A stretch of 64,000 bases of DNA from Adlercreutzia sp. ZJ141 (GTDB taxonomy: Bacteria > Actinomycetota > Coriobacteriia > Coriobacteriales > Eggerthellaceae), in assembly GCF_011038965.1 (NCBI RefSeq), contig NZ_JAAKEB010000011.1, forward strand, positions 17,214 through 81,213, given 5' to 3'. Positions 9,081-19,919 of the stretch are shown here, piece by piece. The first letter of the stretch is position 1; each line of letters begins with the position of its first letter. Made by a program: the position numbers and the translations under genes. The notes beneath the pieces are model-generated. The model saw only the letters and a list, made by a program, of their open reading frames with translations, ran no database searches and was not told where the DNA came from.

Positions 9081-9596
9081 TTATCGAGGAATAACCACTA
9101 CATGACGAGCTGACCCTTCACCTTCGGATGCGGTTTCAACTCGATCATCATCACGAAGAGCAATATGAACAATACGCCGCTCATATGGAGTCATAGGTCG
9201 CAGTTTTACACACTTATGCTGAGATGCTGCCCGATTCGCAGATGAACGGGCAATAGACTCCAATTTCTCACGCTGACGCCCTTTATATCCCTCAACATCA
9301 ATGACAACCGGATAACGGAATCCAAGCGTTCTTAACGTAATAGCTGACACGAGAAATTGTAAAGAATCGAGTGTTTTCCCATGACGTCCAATAAGAACCG
9401 CAAGATCATCACCGGTGATATCTAGAATGAGTTCTCCTTCATCGCCTTCATATTCATCAATAACAATCTCACCAACATTGAAGTGCTTCAAAATATCTTT
9501 CAAAACACCAATAGCAGTATCAGCTATACGATCAATATCTTCGTCAGTGAGCTCAACATAGTCGTCAGGCTGCTCTTTTTCTAGCTCTTCAGCCAT
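9081..9596 (-). CDS. jag: Jag/KhpB RNA-binding protein (KH and R3H domains)
   Basis: A protein of 171 residues. A KH domain has its GxxG-type loop IGRHGK at 69-74. A C-terminal R3H domain carries the RRIVH motif near 141-145 and ends in HVVVIPR. The Jag_N domain seen in Bacillus and Streptococcus KhpB is absent, and an acidic stretch stands in its place. Homologues bind RNA with KhpA and influence division and elongation. It follows yidC with a 43-bp gap that holds parS site 3. Confidence 0.9.
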   Translation of the reverse strand: MAEELEKEQPDDYVELTDEDIDRIADTAIGVLKDILKHFNVGEIVIDEYEGDEGELILDITGDDLAVLIGRHGKTLDSLQFLVSAITLRTLGFRYPVVIDVEGYKGRQREKLESIARSSANRAASQHKCVKLRPMTPYERRIVHIALRDDDRVETASEGEGSARHVVVIPR

Positions 9597-9616
9597 AGTT
9601 GCTCCTTTAATCCACC

Positions 9617-9638
9617 AGTTGTTTCACGTGAAACAACT
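9617..9638. promoter_or_regulatory. parS: parS site 3 (22-bp palindrome)
   Basis: The 16-bp core TGTTTCACGTGAAACA at 9620-9635 is extended to 22 bp of perfect symmetry. It lies in the yidC-jag intergenic gap. Confidence 0.9.
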
Positions 9639-9639
9639 A

Positions 9640-10422
9640 TTAATGCCTCTTTTTGCCGCCTTTTTTCTTAGGGCGAGGCTTCTTTTCCTTCCTCGTCACA
9701 TCAATCTCAATCGGCTGAACTTCGATCTCGTTCGATTCCTCTTCATCACGTTTACGCATAATACTCATTGCAATTTGCTGTTGTACAACACCGAAGAGAG
9801 ATGACACTCCCCAGAATAAAAGTACGCCCGCTGGCGAACTCCAACCAATCCACAGCATCATTAAGCTCATAAGACCAGACATAATGTACATTTGCTGCTT
9901 TTGCTTAGGATCGGAGTTGTTCTTCTGCTGAAGAAACATTGGTAAGAATGTTGCTCCCGCGAACACAACCATCAAGATGACATAGGGTAAGAAAAAGAGA
10001 AATCCCTGACCAAGAGCCTGTGATGGTGTAGTAACCAAGCTAGGAACGAGATTATAGAACTCATACGTGCCCTGAACACGATCGCCCATCTCGCGCAACA
10101 CCTGAAACAACGCCATAAAAATTGGCATTTGTAGAAGCATTGGTAAACACCCAGCAAGCGGGTTGAATTTCGCTTCTGCGTACAATTTCTGCATCTCAAC
10201 ATTCATACGTTGAGGATCATCAGCATACTTCGACTGCAGTTGTTGGATCTTAGGCTGGATCTTCTGCATTTGATAGCTCGACTTCGACTGCTTATGCACA
10301 ATCGGAGCCATGATCAGGCGGAAGATGACGGTGATTATAATAATCGCCATTCCCCAGTCACCAACAAAGTCGTAGAAGAAACTGATGATATCAAAGATCC
10401 AATCTTTGAATACCGACCACAT
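9640..10422 (-). CDS. yidC: Membrane protein insertase YidC/Oxa1
   Basis: A short Gram-positive-type insertase of 260 residues without the large periplasmic domain of proteobacterial YidC. The conserved arginine of the hydrophilic groove is R35 (TVIFRLIMAP). A coiled cytoplasmic hairpin follows (KIQPKIQQLQSKY), then NPLAGCLPMLLQMPIFMALF and further membrane segments. The C-terminus is a Lys/Arg-rich tail (PRPKKKGGKKRH) that may contact ribosomes. It lies between yidD and jag. No lipobox cysteine is evident at the N-terminus. Confidence 0.94.
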   Translation of the reverse strand: MWSVFKDWIFDIISFFYDFVGDWGMAIIIITVIFRLIMAPIVHKQSKSSYQMQKIQPKIQQLQSKYADDPQRMNVEMQKLYAEAKFNPLAGCLPMLLQMPIFMALFQVLREMGDRVQGTYEFYNLVPSLVTTPSQALGQGFLFFLPYVILMVVFAGATFLPMFLQQKNNSDPKQKQQMYIMSGLMSLMMLWIGWSSPAGVLLFWGVSSLFGVVQQQIAMSIMRKRDEEESNEIEVQPIEIDVTRKEKKPRPKKKGGKKRH

Positions 10423-10474
10423 AATTCCTTCCTTCCTTTATATACCAAAGAGCACCACGTAGTACAGATCCCGC

Positions 10475-10708
10475 TCAGGGTACAGGATCGTAACCATGTG
10501 GTCCTCCCGGACGACACCGTAGAATCCTCTTAATGGTGAGGATAAAACCTTTTTTGAACCCATATTTCCGAAAAGCGATCAAACTATACTGAGAACACGT
10601 TGGTTGAAATCGACAGCACGAGGGAAACAAAGGAGATATCGCAGCTTGATAAAACAAAATAACAAGCGTTGCTACTCGAACGGGAAGCTGTTTAATTCTG
10701 TCTATCAT
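10475..10708 (-). CDS. yidD: Membrane protein insertion efficiency factor YidD
   Basis: A 77-residue protein with the family signature: [29 protein letters not shown], then [24 protein letters not shown]. It is a membrane-associated helper of YidC-dependent insertion. ATG 10708 gives normal length and overlaps the end of rnpA by 17 bases. An upstream in-frame ATG at 10765 lies inside rnpA and would add 19 unlikely residues. Confidence 0.92.
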   Translation of the reverse strand: MIDRIKQLPVRVATLVILFYQAAISPLFPSCCRFQPTCSQYSLIAFRKYGFKKGFILTIKRILRCRPGGPHGYDPVP

Positions 10709-11045
10709 AAACGGAATCTCGAACAAACCCAGCTTTTTGCGCTGTTTCGGTACATACACTGACAAGTGTTTTAAATGTAATACTATTCACATTTCTTTTC
10801 GCGAGAAATACCACATCAAAGCCTTTCCAGGGACCTCCCGCCAAATAACACGCCTCTCTCATGCGTCTCTTTGCACGGTTTCTCCAAACAGCATTCCCTA
10901 ACTTTTTTCCCGCTATAAAAGCAACACGACCATTAAGGTCGTGCCGCTTTGTTGGTAACACTATGAAAGTCAGGTAAGGCGTATGGAAACGCTTGCCAGA
11001 GGAAAAGAGATCGGAGATTTCCTGTTTCGATGTTATAGTCTCCAA
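10692..11045 (-). CDS. rnpA: Ribonuclease P protein component
   Basis: A basic protein of 117 residues that assists the RNase P RNA in maturing tRNA 5' ends. Visible features are [40 protein letters not shown] (the RNR motif) and the central beta-sheet residues. The start is taken as TTG 11045, with AAAAGGAAG upstream and 13 bases after the rpmH stop. The frame is open to 11138, but that would overlap rpmH heavily. It is cotranscribed with rpmH. Confidence 0.9.
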   Translation of the reverse strand: METITSKQEISDLFSSGKRFHTPYLTFIVLPTKRHDLNGRVAFIAGKKLGNAVWRNRAKRRMREACYLAGGPWKGFDVVFLAKRNVNSITFKTLVSVCTETAQKAGFVRDSVYDRQN

Positions 11046-11058
11046 CCTAAGCTTCCTT

Positions 11059-11193
11059 TTACACGCAAAGACGTTTACGTCCCTTGGCGCGGCGGCGAGC
11101 CAAAACCTTACGGCCGCTCTTGGTCGCCATACGAGCACGGAAACCGTGGCACTTAGCCCGCTTACGAGTGTTAGGTTGATACGTGCGCTTCAT
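11059..11193 (-). CDS. rpmH: 50S ribosomal protein L34
   Basis: A 44-residue basic protein beginning [18 protein letters not shown] and continuing [24 protein letters not shown], a textbook L34. The start ATG at 11193 has AAAGGGA upstream. It is the first gene of the leftward origin cluster, so its promoter should lie in the adjoining origin region. Confidence 0.97.
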   Translation of the reverse strand: MKRTYQPNTRKRAKCHGFRARMATKSGRKVLARRRAKGRKRLCV

Positions 11194-11968
11194 ATTATTT
11201 CCCTTTCATGGTTAAGAGCAACTCCCAAATTATATACTGAATTCCCAGCTCGTCAACTGTTTTTCATAATTCATATTGATACCTAAAACCTCCCCGGCTT
11301 TCATCACAGCCTTCCAATTTTCGTTTATATACCTGCAGTGTGAAGAGGAAAAACAAGGAAAGAAACGGGAATTATATAAGATAAGGAGTTCTTTCTCTTT
11401 TGTTATCCTGTATGTCGATCATGAAATTGTGGAAAATGTTGAAAACTTCGAAATCACTCATAAACCGTGGTGGAAAAACCTTTCTTTTCAATTTGTCAAG
11501 AGTGTTACCTTTTACATATGACATAGTGTTTCATCAGGCATTTAATAATACAAACATCTGTTTTGTCGCTTTTGACCTGGTATTTTAATATTATTTAACA
11601 ACAACATCTCTGAAAATTATTTTTTAAATCTTGTCAAATTAACGATTATCCTGTTCAAGTAGGTTTTCTCAGTTTTCGAACGATTCCCTTTTTGTTTTGA
11701 GAATTATTCAACAACTCATCTCTTCTTTCATTAGTTTTCCCCAATTTCCTATAGCTACTTTTCAATGTTTTCAACATTTCATGAATAAAAAGTTAAAAAC
11801 CTGGGAAACCCCTTATGAATACGATATTTTCACCTGGATGAATAATGGAAACAGTAAAGGAAATTCTCTCTTTTCGCAGATGAATAGATTCATTATCTAA
11901 ATACAGCTACAATGAGCGCGGAATAATCTTGAAAAGTATGAAATATCAGGTCTGAAAACGGAAAACAA
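11194..11968. other. Non-coding AT-rich region, candidate chromosomal origin (oriC)
   Basis: A stretch of 775 bp without a credible gene, between leftward rpmH and the rightward gene before dnaA. It is strongly AT-rich, especially 11581-11640 (candidate unwinding element). DnaA-box-like motifs are TGTGGAAAA at 11429, GGTGGAAAA at 11469, TTTTCCCCA at 11735 and two TTATCCTGT copies at 11403 and 11646. The 13-mer GTTTTCAACATTT occurs near 11434 (minus strand) and 11768 (plus strand). Genes run away from it on both sides. Box assignment is inference. Confidence 0.65.
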
Positions 11969-12769
11969 TTGGAAAACCAGATCGAACATAACGAGAATCA
12001 CCCTAATGTTTCCTTAGAAGAGGGAGGGTTTGATTACTCATACGTCCATACAATAGCTCGAATAGCCCGCTATGACGATAAGCTTGCCGCGCCACGCGTA
12101 ATTGAGATTCAACCCGCTCCGACAGCCGATTTTATTGAAACACTCGCATCATCTATCGACCGCGAAGCACGCATGCTTGGAGGAACAATTCCATATGCGG
12201 TCATTCGCGAAGTGTCCGAGAACTTTATTCATGCGCGATTCGAAGAGATCGTTGTGTCAATCCTTGACGACGGCAATACCATCAGATTTGCTGACCAAGG
12301 GCCAGGTATCACCGATAAAACCAAAGCACAATTACCAGGTTTTACCTCAGCAATCGAACCGATGAAACGCTATATTCGAGGTGTTGGATCCGGTTTACCT
12401 CTCACAAAAGAGTATCTCGATATGAAAAATGGAACAATTTCAATCGAGGATAATCTCGGAACGGGCGCAGTAGTAACCGTTAGTCTAAAACAACATTCCA
12501 GGTCTGCGTTTAATCAGCAGATGGTAGGTAATCGTAATCACTCAAGTATCCCTATACCCCCGTTAAATGAACGTCAACGTGACATTCTTAAATGCTTCGA
12601 ATCTGAAGGGGCACTTGGGGTTACCGACGTGGTAAACCTTACTGGTTACCCAACTTCTTCAACCTATAAGGAACTTCAACGCCTCGAAGAAGCGGGATTA
12701 TTGGAAAAAACAATGGGAAAGAAGAGAATTCTCACTGATATGGGATTTCAGGTAGCAAGCTCTTTGTAG
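11969..12769 (+). CDS. GHKL-family ATP-binding protein fused to a winged-helix DNA-binding domain
   Basis: A 266-residue protein with an HATPase fold: N-box E81-N85 (EVSEN), G1 box DQGPG (109-113), G2 box GVGSG (138-142) and G3 GTGA (164-167). No histidine-phosphorylation or membrane segment precedes it. Residues 200-266 form a winged helix (NERQRDILKCFE, VTDVVNLTGYPTSSTYKELQRLEEAGLLEK). The start is TTG 11969 with no clear ribosome site, so the true start is uncertain. It sits between the origin candidate and dnaA. The architecture suggests an ATP-responsive regulator or anti-sigma-like protein. The specific function is unknown. Confidence 0.75.
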   Translation: MENQIEHNENHPNVSLEEGGFDYSYVHTIARIARYDDKLAAPRVIEIQPAPTADFIETLASSIDREARMLGGTIPYAVIREVSENFIHARFEEIVVSILDDGNTIRFADQGPGITDKTKAQLPGFTSAIEPMKRYIRGVGSGLPLTKEYLDMKNGTISIEDNLGTGAVVTVSLKQHSRSAFNQQMVGNRNHSSIPIPPLNERQRDILKCFESEGALGVTDVVNLTGYPTSSTYKELQRLEEAGLLEKTMGKKRILTDMGFQVASSL

Positions 12770-12881
12770 AACGTTTCTCTTATGAAGCGCCCCATCGACC
12801 CTTATTTGATATAAAATCGGAAGTTACCCGAAGGCGCTCATAAGGAATAATCAGCAGACGAAACCTGGAGAGACGACTGCA

Positions 12882-14444
12882 ATGAACAGCGAAAAACTCG
12901 AACATACCTGGAACGTACTATGTGAAACAGTTAAAGAGTACGAAGAGATCGATCCTGCTCAGATTAATGCATTCTTTTCCAGACTCCAACCTCAAGCGAT
13001 GAGTGACGGTTTTCTCATGCTGACCGCTGATAACGAATTCATTAAAACCTGGATTGAACGGCATTACGTTGGCTATATCAAGCGCGCACTCAGTGATGAA
13101 TATGGAATACCATTCACTGTTGTGGTAGAAGTTGACGCTACACAGGGCTTATATTCACAACAAACCCAATCTAATACAGGAAATGTGCGCTCTACCTCCA
13201 CGACAACAACCCAATCATCAGCGACAACAACCGAAGAGATAGCAAATATCTTTCAATCTTCTGAGCTAGAACAACTAACAAATAAGAAGGAAGATCAAAT
13301 AATACAAAGGTCACAGGTATTTGACCAATTATCAATTCAACCCAACGATTTTTCGGTTAAAAGGTATTCCAGTGGGCGCATGTGTGACAGCGTAACAGGG
13401 GCCCTAACTTTCGAGAATTTCGTCATCGGCGATTCGAATCGAATGGCATATCATATGGCGGTGTCAGTTGCTGAAGTACCCGGAAAGAAGACACTTAATC
13501 CTTTGTTTATTTATGGACGATCTGGATTAGGAAAAACTCATTTACTTCGCGCTATACAAAACTATATCAACGAGACGCAACCCCATCTCCAGACAATCTA
13601 TGTCGATTCTGCTGAACTGTTGTCGGACTATATGGATGCCAGCGCCGCACATGACAAGGAAAAACAGAGTTATCGTAACTTTAAGAATAAATACGAAGAA
13701 GCTGACGTATTACTTATTGACGACGTTCAATGGCTTCAAGGTAAGAAACAAACCCTCGACATCGTGTTTCAGATCTTCAACAAGCTTATTGATGAGGGAA
13801 AACAAGTAGTTCTCTCCGCCGACCGTGCACCAAAGAATATCGATATCGATGAGCGTTACATCAGCAGGTTTAATTCGGGCGGTACGTTTGATATCCAACC
13901 ACCCGAATTTGAAACCAAGCTCGGTATCGTGCGTAGTTTTATCAGCGAATATAAAGAAAACGAACATGATGATAATTTCGTCATCCCTGAAGATATCCAG
14001 ATGTATATCGCAGAAAGTTCGAGTTCAAACATTCGAGAACTAAAAAGCGCAGTAACCAAGGTGATATACCAAATTTCCTTGGTTAGTTCTAAGAATATTA
14101 CGCTCGACGACGTAAAAAAACTGCTTGAGAATCATTTTACCGGCGGGCCATCACGGAGAGTTACTATCGCTGATATTCAAAAAACAGTCGAGGGCTTCTA
14201 TAAGGTCAACCATAACGATTTAGTAGGAAAAAAACGTACGCGTGAGATCAAGTATGCTCGTCAAGTGGCTATTTATCTCTGTCGACAAATCCTCGATTTA
14301 CCATACAACGACATAGGAAAGAAATTCTCCCGAGACCACTCGACCGTCATGTATTCAGTTTCTATCATTGAAGAGAAAATGAAAGAAAACCGAGAGTTGC
14401 GTGAGGAAATTGAAACATTACGCCAGCTCATTCAAGAAATTTAG
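12882..14444 (+). CDS. dnaA: Chromosomal replication initiator protein DnaA
   Basis: A 520-residue initiator. Domain I covers about 1-90. A Ser/Thr/Gln-rich linker (about 91-150) follows, with a run of threonines. The AAA+ domain has Walker A GRSGLGKTH at 212-220 and Walker B LLIDDVQ. The Walker A replaces the more common GGVGLGKTH. Domain IV ends with the DnaA signature helix SRDHSTVMYS. It has a ribosome site GGAGAG upstream. It binds DnaA boxes at oriC and opens the duplex. It is followed 252 bp later by dnaN. Confidence 0.97.
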   Translation: MNSEKLEHTWNVLCETVKEYEEIDPAQINAFFSRLQPQAMSDGFLMLTADNEFIKTWIERHYVGYIKRALSDEYGIPFTVVVEVDATQGLYSQQTQSNTGNVRSTSTTTTQSSATTTEEIANIFQSSELEQLTNKKEDQIIQRSQVFDQLSIQPNDFSVKRYSSGRMCDSVTGALTFENFVIGDSNRMAYHMAVSVAEVPGKKTLNPLFIYGRSGLGKTHLLRAIQNYINETQPHLQTIYVDSAELLSDYMDASAAHDKEKQSYRNFKNKYEEADVLLIDDVQWLQGKKQTLDIVFQIFNKLIDEGKQVVLSADRAPKNIDIDERYISRFNSGGTFDIQPPEFETKLGIVRSFISEYKENEHDDNFVIPEDIQMYIAESSSSNIRELKSAVTKVIYQISLVSSKNITLDDVKKLLENHFTGGPSRRVTIADIQKTVEGFYKVNHNDLVGKKRTREIKYARQVAIYLCRQILDLPYNDIGKKFSRDHSTVMYSVSIIEEKMKENRELREEIETLRQLIQEI

Positions 14445-14696
14445 GAAAAGTGGACAACATGATAAAACATGACTCAAATATGACTGATAACCACCAATCG
14501 ATAGGGGAAAGATAATTTCAGCAATAAAACAGGTGGATATCTTGGAGAGATTTACACTGTATTCAAGAACGAACATTTTCACTCTCATATGCGGTTTTAA
14601 CAGTTTTCCACTTTTTAACCGTCGTTATTATTGTTGTTATTCAAAAACCAATAGATATAGAAGAAACAACGAATCACTGTAGGGAAGGAAATAATC
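14445..14696. promoter_or_regulatory. dnaA-dnaN intergenic region with DnaA-box-like sites
   Basis: It holds AGTGGACAA at 14449 (reverse complement TTGTCCACT, one base from the TTGTCCACA box of high-GC actinobacteria) and TTTTCCACT at 14604 in the opposite orientation. This gap is a common origin or regulatory site in other bacteria. The dnaN promoter should also be here. Confidence 0.5.
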
Positions 14697-15797
14697 GTGA
14701 GATTCAGTATTAATCAATCAGAGCTGCAAAATGCACTATCTGTCGTTTTAAAGGGAATTTCAACCCGGTCGACACTTCCCGTACTTTCAGGTATTTATAT
14801 CGATGCAAATAATGACTCATTAACACTGCAAACAACCGACTTATCGTTATCTATCCAGTACACTGTTGCGGCACTCATTGATACACCCGGACGTGTAGTT
14901 GTTCCGGGTAAGCTGTTTAGTGAAATCGTAAAGAGTCTTCCTGATGCGGCAGTTCATTTCGCATTGGAAGGAGAGTCAGCTATTATTACGTGTGATGCAG
15001 CTTCTTTCTCAATTAAGACACTCGATGCAGAGGAATTCCCAGGCTTTCCTCACGTGGATGTCCATCAAAAGATACGAATTCCTTTCTTGAAGTTATCTTC
15101 TATGGTTAAGAAAGTTGCACGCGTAGTGTCGAAAGATGAAAGTCGTGCCATTCTTACTGGCGTACTGATCACATTAGAAGAAACAACCTTGAAGATGGTG
15201 GCAACCGATTCATATCGCCTTGCTATCGCTGAATCAGAGGTTCCTGAGGCCGCAGCTGACAACTTTGAAGCTGTTATTTCAGGACCTTTTTTACAAGAAA
15301 TTGCAGCTATGGTGAAGTCTGATGACGATGTAACTATTGCCTTAGCGGAAAACCAAATCGTCGTAACATATCATGACACTATGCTTATTAATCGCCGTAT
15401 TGAAGGATCATTCCCAAATTATCGCCAACTACTACCTAAAACATGTACTACACGCGTTGCTATGGATAAGAACCATTTAGTGTCTGCTGTAAAGCGTGCG
15501 TCGTTACTGATTCAGACATCATCACCGGTGCGTTTCTCTATTGATACCGAAGTACAAGCGGTACAGGTGTCCTCGGCGGCTCACGATATCGGATCAGCTC
15601 AGGAAGTTGTTTCGTGTGAAGCTGAAGGTGAATCGGTTGAGATTGCATTTAACTATACTTATGTGCTTGATGGATTGGCGGCAATTGATACTGATCAGGT
15701 ATTTCTTGAGGTTAATGAGGGTATGAAACCAGGAATATTTAAATCGGATAACCCGGATAATTTCCTTTATCTCGTTATGCCAGTGCGTATTTCTTAA
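14697..15797 (+). CDS. dnaN: DNA polymerase III beta sliding clamp
   Basis: A 366-residue clamp starting at GTG 14697 (GGGAAGGAA upstream). Typical elements are MRFSINQSELQNALSVVLKG, TRSTLPVLSGIYI, the middle-domain VATDSYRLAIAE, RRIEGSFPNYRQLLP and the C-terminal YLVMPVRIS. As a dimeric ring it tethers polymerases and partner proteins to DNA. It lies 14 bp before recF, probably one transcript. Confidence 0.97.
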   Translation: MRFSINQSELQNALSVVLKGISTRSTLPVLSGIYIDANNDSLTLQTTDLSLSIQYTVAALIDTPGRVVVPGKLFSEIVKSLPDAAVHFALEGESAIITCDAASFSIKTLDAEEFPGFPHVDVHQKIRIPFLKLSSMVKKVARVVSKDESRAILTGVLITLEETTLKMVATDSYRLAIAESEVPEAAADNFEAVISGPFLQEIAAMVKSDDDVTIALAENQIVVTYHDTMLINRRIEGSFPNYRQLLPKTCTTRVAMDKNHLVSAVKRASLLIQTSSPVRFSIDTEVQAVQVSSAAHDIGSAQEVVSCEAEGESVEIAFNYTYVLDGLAAIDTDQVFLEVNEGMKPGIFKSDNPDNFLYLVMPVRIS

Positions 15798-15811
15798 AAC
15801 AGCGGTGTTGT

Positions 15812-17014
15812 GTGAGCTTAACAATTCGCCATATTACCCTGTCGAATTTCCGCAGTTATGCGGCATTTGAGTTGTCTGACATAGGGCCGCTCACTATTCT
15901 GGTTGGACCGAATGCGACTGGGAAGACGAATCTCATGGAAGCATTGCGCTTAGTAACGGCGCAACGTACACTTCGGCATGCTTCCACCGATCAGCTGGTT
16001 CGAAAAGATTGTAACTATACATCGATAACAGCGGATATAAGTGATGGTAATCGTCAGCTTTCCTTAGAGACTCGCATAATTGATAATAAACGTCACTATT
16101 TGTTGAATGGTAAATCAAAACGCAATGGAGATATGAAAGGGGTAATTCCTTCAGTCGCCTTTGTTCCGGATGATTTAAATCTTGCAAAAGGATCGATGTC
16201 CACTCGTCGTCAAGCAGTTGATGCTCTTGGAGAACAACTGTCAATGAACCATTATCTGATCCGGAAAGACTATGAGAAGTTGCTTAAGCATAAAAACTCT
16301 GCATTAAAGGAAGGTTGTGAACCGGATGTATTAGATGCGGTGAATGAGATAATCGTAACCGTTGGTGCTCAACTTACCTGTTACCGTGCAGCGCTATTTT
16401 CAAAGCTCATGGTTTATTTAGCATCATTTTATCAAGAGATAACGGATGAAAAAGAAACAGTATCGGGGTACTATATTCCTTCATGGGAGCGTGATAGTGA
16501 AAGCGTTTTAACCTATGAATATAATCACATACCGTACGTTCGTGATGAAGCAAGAGATTTATTACGTGCTTGTCTTAATCAACGAAAAGGAGAAGAACTA
16601 GCGCGGCGGCGATCTCTTGTTGGTCCGCATGCTGATACCATTGAGTTTCAAATTGACGGGATGAACGTGGCAGCATACGGTAGTCAAGGTCAACAACGGT
16701 CGTTAGTGTTAGCATTTAAGCTCGCTGAGGTAGCTCTTATTCATGAAATACTAGGTCAACAGCCGATCATTCTCCTAGACGACGTAATGAGTGAACTTGA
16801 TGATGATCGTCGTCAATCACTAATATCATTCTTATCAAAAGACATGCAAACATTTATTACTACAGCACACCTTGACTACTTTGATAACGAAACACTCTAC
16901 CGCGCGCGTGTGGTTACATTAGGAAAAGAGAAGGGGAGTACCTTTATCGAACGTGATACGCCCCCATTTTCTGGAAGGGAGGCGTTGAATGAAGCGGTTA
17001 AATGTGGGTATTAA
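15812..17014 (+). CDS. recF: DNA replication and repair protein RecF
   Basis: An SMC-like ATPase of 400 residues: Walker A GPNATGKT at 32-39, ABC signature region GSQGQQRSLVLAFKLAE, Walker B IILLDDVMSELD. It loads RecA at gapped DNA with RecO/RecR. GTG 15812 is the start. Its end overlaps the next gene by 26 bases, and that gene has a strong ribosome site inside recF. Confidence 0.95.
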   Translation: MSLTIRHITLSNFRSYAAFELSDIGPLTILVGPNATGKTNLMEALRLVTAQRTLRHASTDQLVRKDCNYTSITADISDGNRQLSLETRIIDNKRHYLLNGKSKRNGDMKGVIPSVAFVPDDLNLAKGSMSTRRQAVDALGEQLSMNHYLIRKDYEKLLKHKNSALKEGCEPDVLDAVNEIIVTVGAQLTCYRAALFSKLMVYLASFYQEITDEKETVSGYYIPSWERDSESVLTYEYNHIPYVRDEARDLLRACLNQRKGEELARRRSLVGPHADTIEFQIDGMNVAAYGSQGQQRSLVLAFKLAEVALIHEILGQQPIILLDDVMSELDDDRRQSLISFLSKDMQTFITTAHLDYFDNETLYRARVVTLGKEKGSTFIERDTPPFSGREALNEAVKCGY

Positions 17015-17723
17015 CGATTTCATGCGATCGTCTTCCGTGTATGGTTTATCAAAGAAAGCTATTCGCGTTGCCCAGGTTCATGCTGCTTGGCGTCGTGCAG
17101 TTGAAGAAGTATATAGTGAAGCTTCTGGTCTTATTCTTATGCATACGAATGCAGTGTATATTATGAAAGATACCGATAATTGTATTTCTTCGGATGTCAT
17201 AGATTCTGAAACCGATTCTTGTACGACTGTTCATCAGTCTGAGTATATGTGTGATGTCGGATTATCCGTAATAGAATTCGGTGTTAAAGAACATAACAAT
17301 AATGGGTCTTCTATTGACCATGTGACTGACTATAAACGTGTTTCACGTGAAACACGTCGTTTCTCACCAAAGCAACTAATTGTATATTCCGATGACAGTA
17401 TGGTGAGATCAGATCTTGATGCTCGTCAAGAGTTTCTAAAGATGAGACTTCGAGAATCAGGGGAGTATATTGAAAAATTCAAGATACTGCCGTCAAAAAT
17501 GGATATGCGTTCACGCCATCCTTTTCTTGATGAAGACGGGAATCTAAAGAAAGGATCGGATGTGAATATGTCACGTTCTGAGAGGTTTAAAAAACTTGAA
17601 GTTCCTGCTGAGACATTCGATATGCTTATCAATCACGTGGAAGATATTGATAATGAACAGGTGAAAAAGTCGCTCGATAAAGCAATACGAGCCAATCTAA
17701 GCAGAAGTAAAGACATTTCATGA
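16989..17723 (+). CDS. DUF721/DciA-like protein
   Basis: A 244-residue protein in the position (recF, this gene, gyrB) where actinobacteria carry a DUF721 protein. The N-terminus (FMRSSSVYGLSKKAIRVAQVHAAWRRAVEE) resembles the DUF721 core. A later QLIVYSDDSMVRSDLDARQEFLKMRL block has the typical Arg-x-x-Leu pattern. About 70 residues of polar insertion separate the two. DciA homologues act as helicase operators that help DnaB. A parS palindrome lies in the coding sequence and is translated as RVSRETR. The start is ATG 16989 with GGGAGG upstream. Confidence 0.75.
   Translation: MKRLNVGINDFMRSSSVYGLSKKAIRVAQVHAAWRRAVEEVYSEASGLILMHTNAVYIMKDTDNCISSDVIDSETDSCTTVHQSEYMCDVGLSVIEFGVKEHNNNGSSIDHVTDYKRVSRETRRFSPKQLIVYSDDSMVRSDLDARQEFLKMRLRESGEYIEKFKILPSKMDMRSRHPFLDEDGNLKKGSDVNMSRSERFKKLEVPAETFDMLINHVEDIDNEQVKKSLDKAIRANLSRSKDIS
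17336..17357. promoter_or_regulatory. parS: parS site 4 (22-bp palindrome inside the DUF721 gene)
   Basis: The 16-bp core TGTTTCACGTGAAACA at 17339-17354, symmetric over 22 bp, lies in the coding insertion. It is the only parS seen on the dnaA side of the origin. Confidence 0.9.
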
Positions 17724-17813
17724 TATTTTTACCACTTTGAAGTGAAATTAGTGCTTAGATCATATGTGAATATCCGTAGATGATCTGATAAACCTTTGTA
17801 TGAAAAGAGACTA

Positions 17814-17822
17814 TGCTAGAAT
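17814..17822 (+). promoter_or_regulatory. Putative extended -10 promoter of gyrB
   Basis: TGCTAGAAT fits an extended -10 (TGn plus TAGAAT). The -35 region is poor. The same nonamer occurs before rpsF. Confidence 0.5.
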
Positions 17823-17886
17823 GTTCAGCTGATCAAGATTCAGCTGTTTTCAGGTGGTCATTCTCATCAACTTTGGTGAATAATGT

Positions 17887-17925
17887 ATCCGCGGATATCA
17901 TGTGATGGTTTCCGCGGATTTTTCT
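17887..17925 (+). terminator. Intrinsic terminator or attenuator in the gyrB leader
   Basis: ATCCGCGGA and TCCGCGGAT pair around a 15-base loop and are followed by TTTTCT. It lies downstream of the putative gyrB promoter and 36 bp before gyrB, so it may act as an attenuator rather than only ending the preceding transcript. A weaker CAGCTGA/TCAGCTG hairpin precedes it at about 17827-17848. Confidence 0.65.
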
Positions 17926-17937
17926 GCCATTGAATAA

Positions 17938-19905
<1,968 letters not shown>

Positions 19906-19919
19906 TGAGATAGGACACG

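Noticed and set aside
11276..11900. Small open frames in the origin candidate
   Set aside because: AT-rich, without ribosome sites or protein-like composition, and overlapping the box-like motifs.
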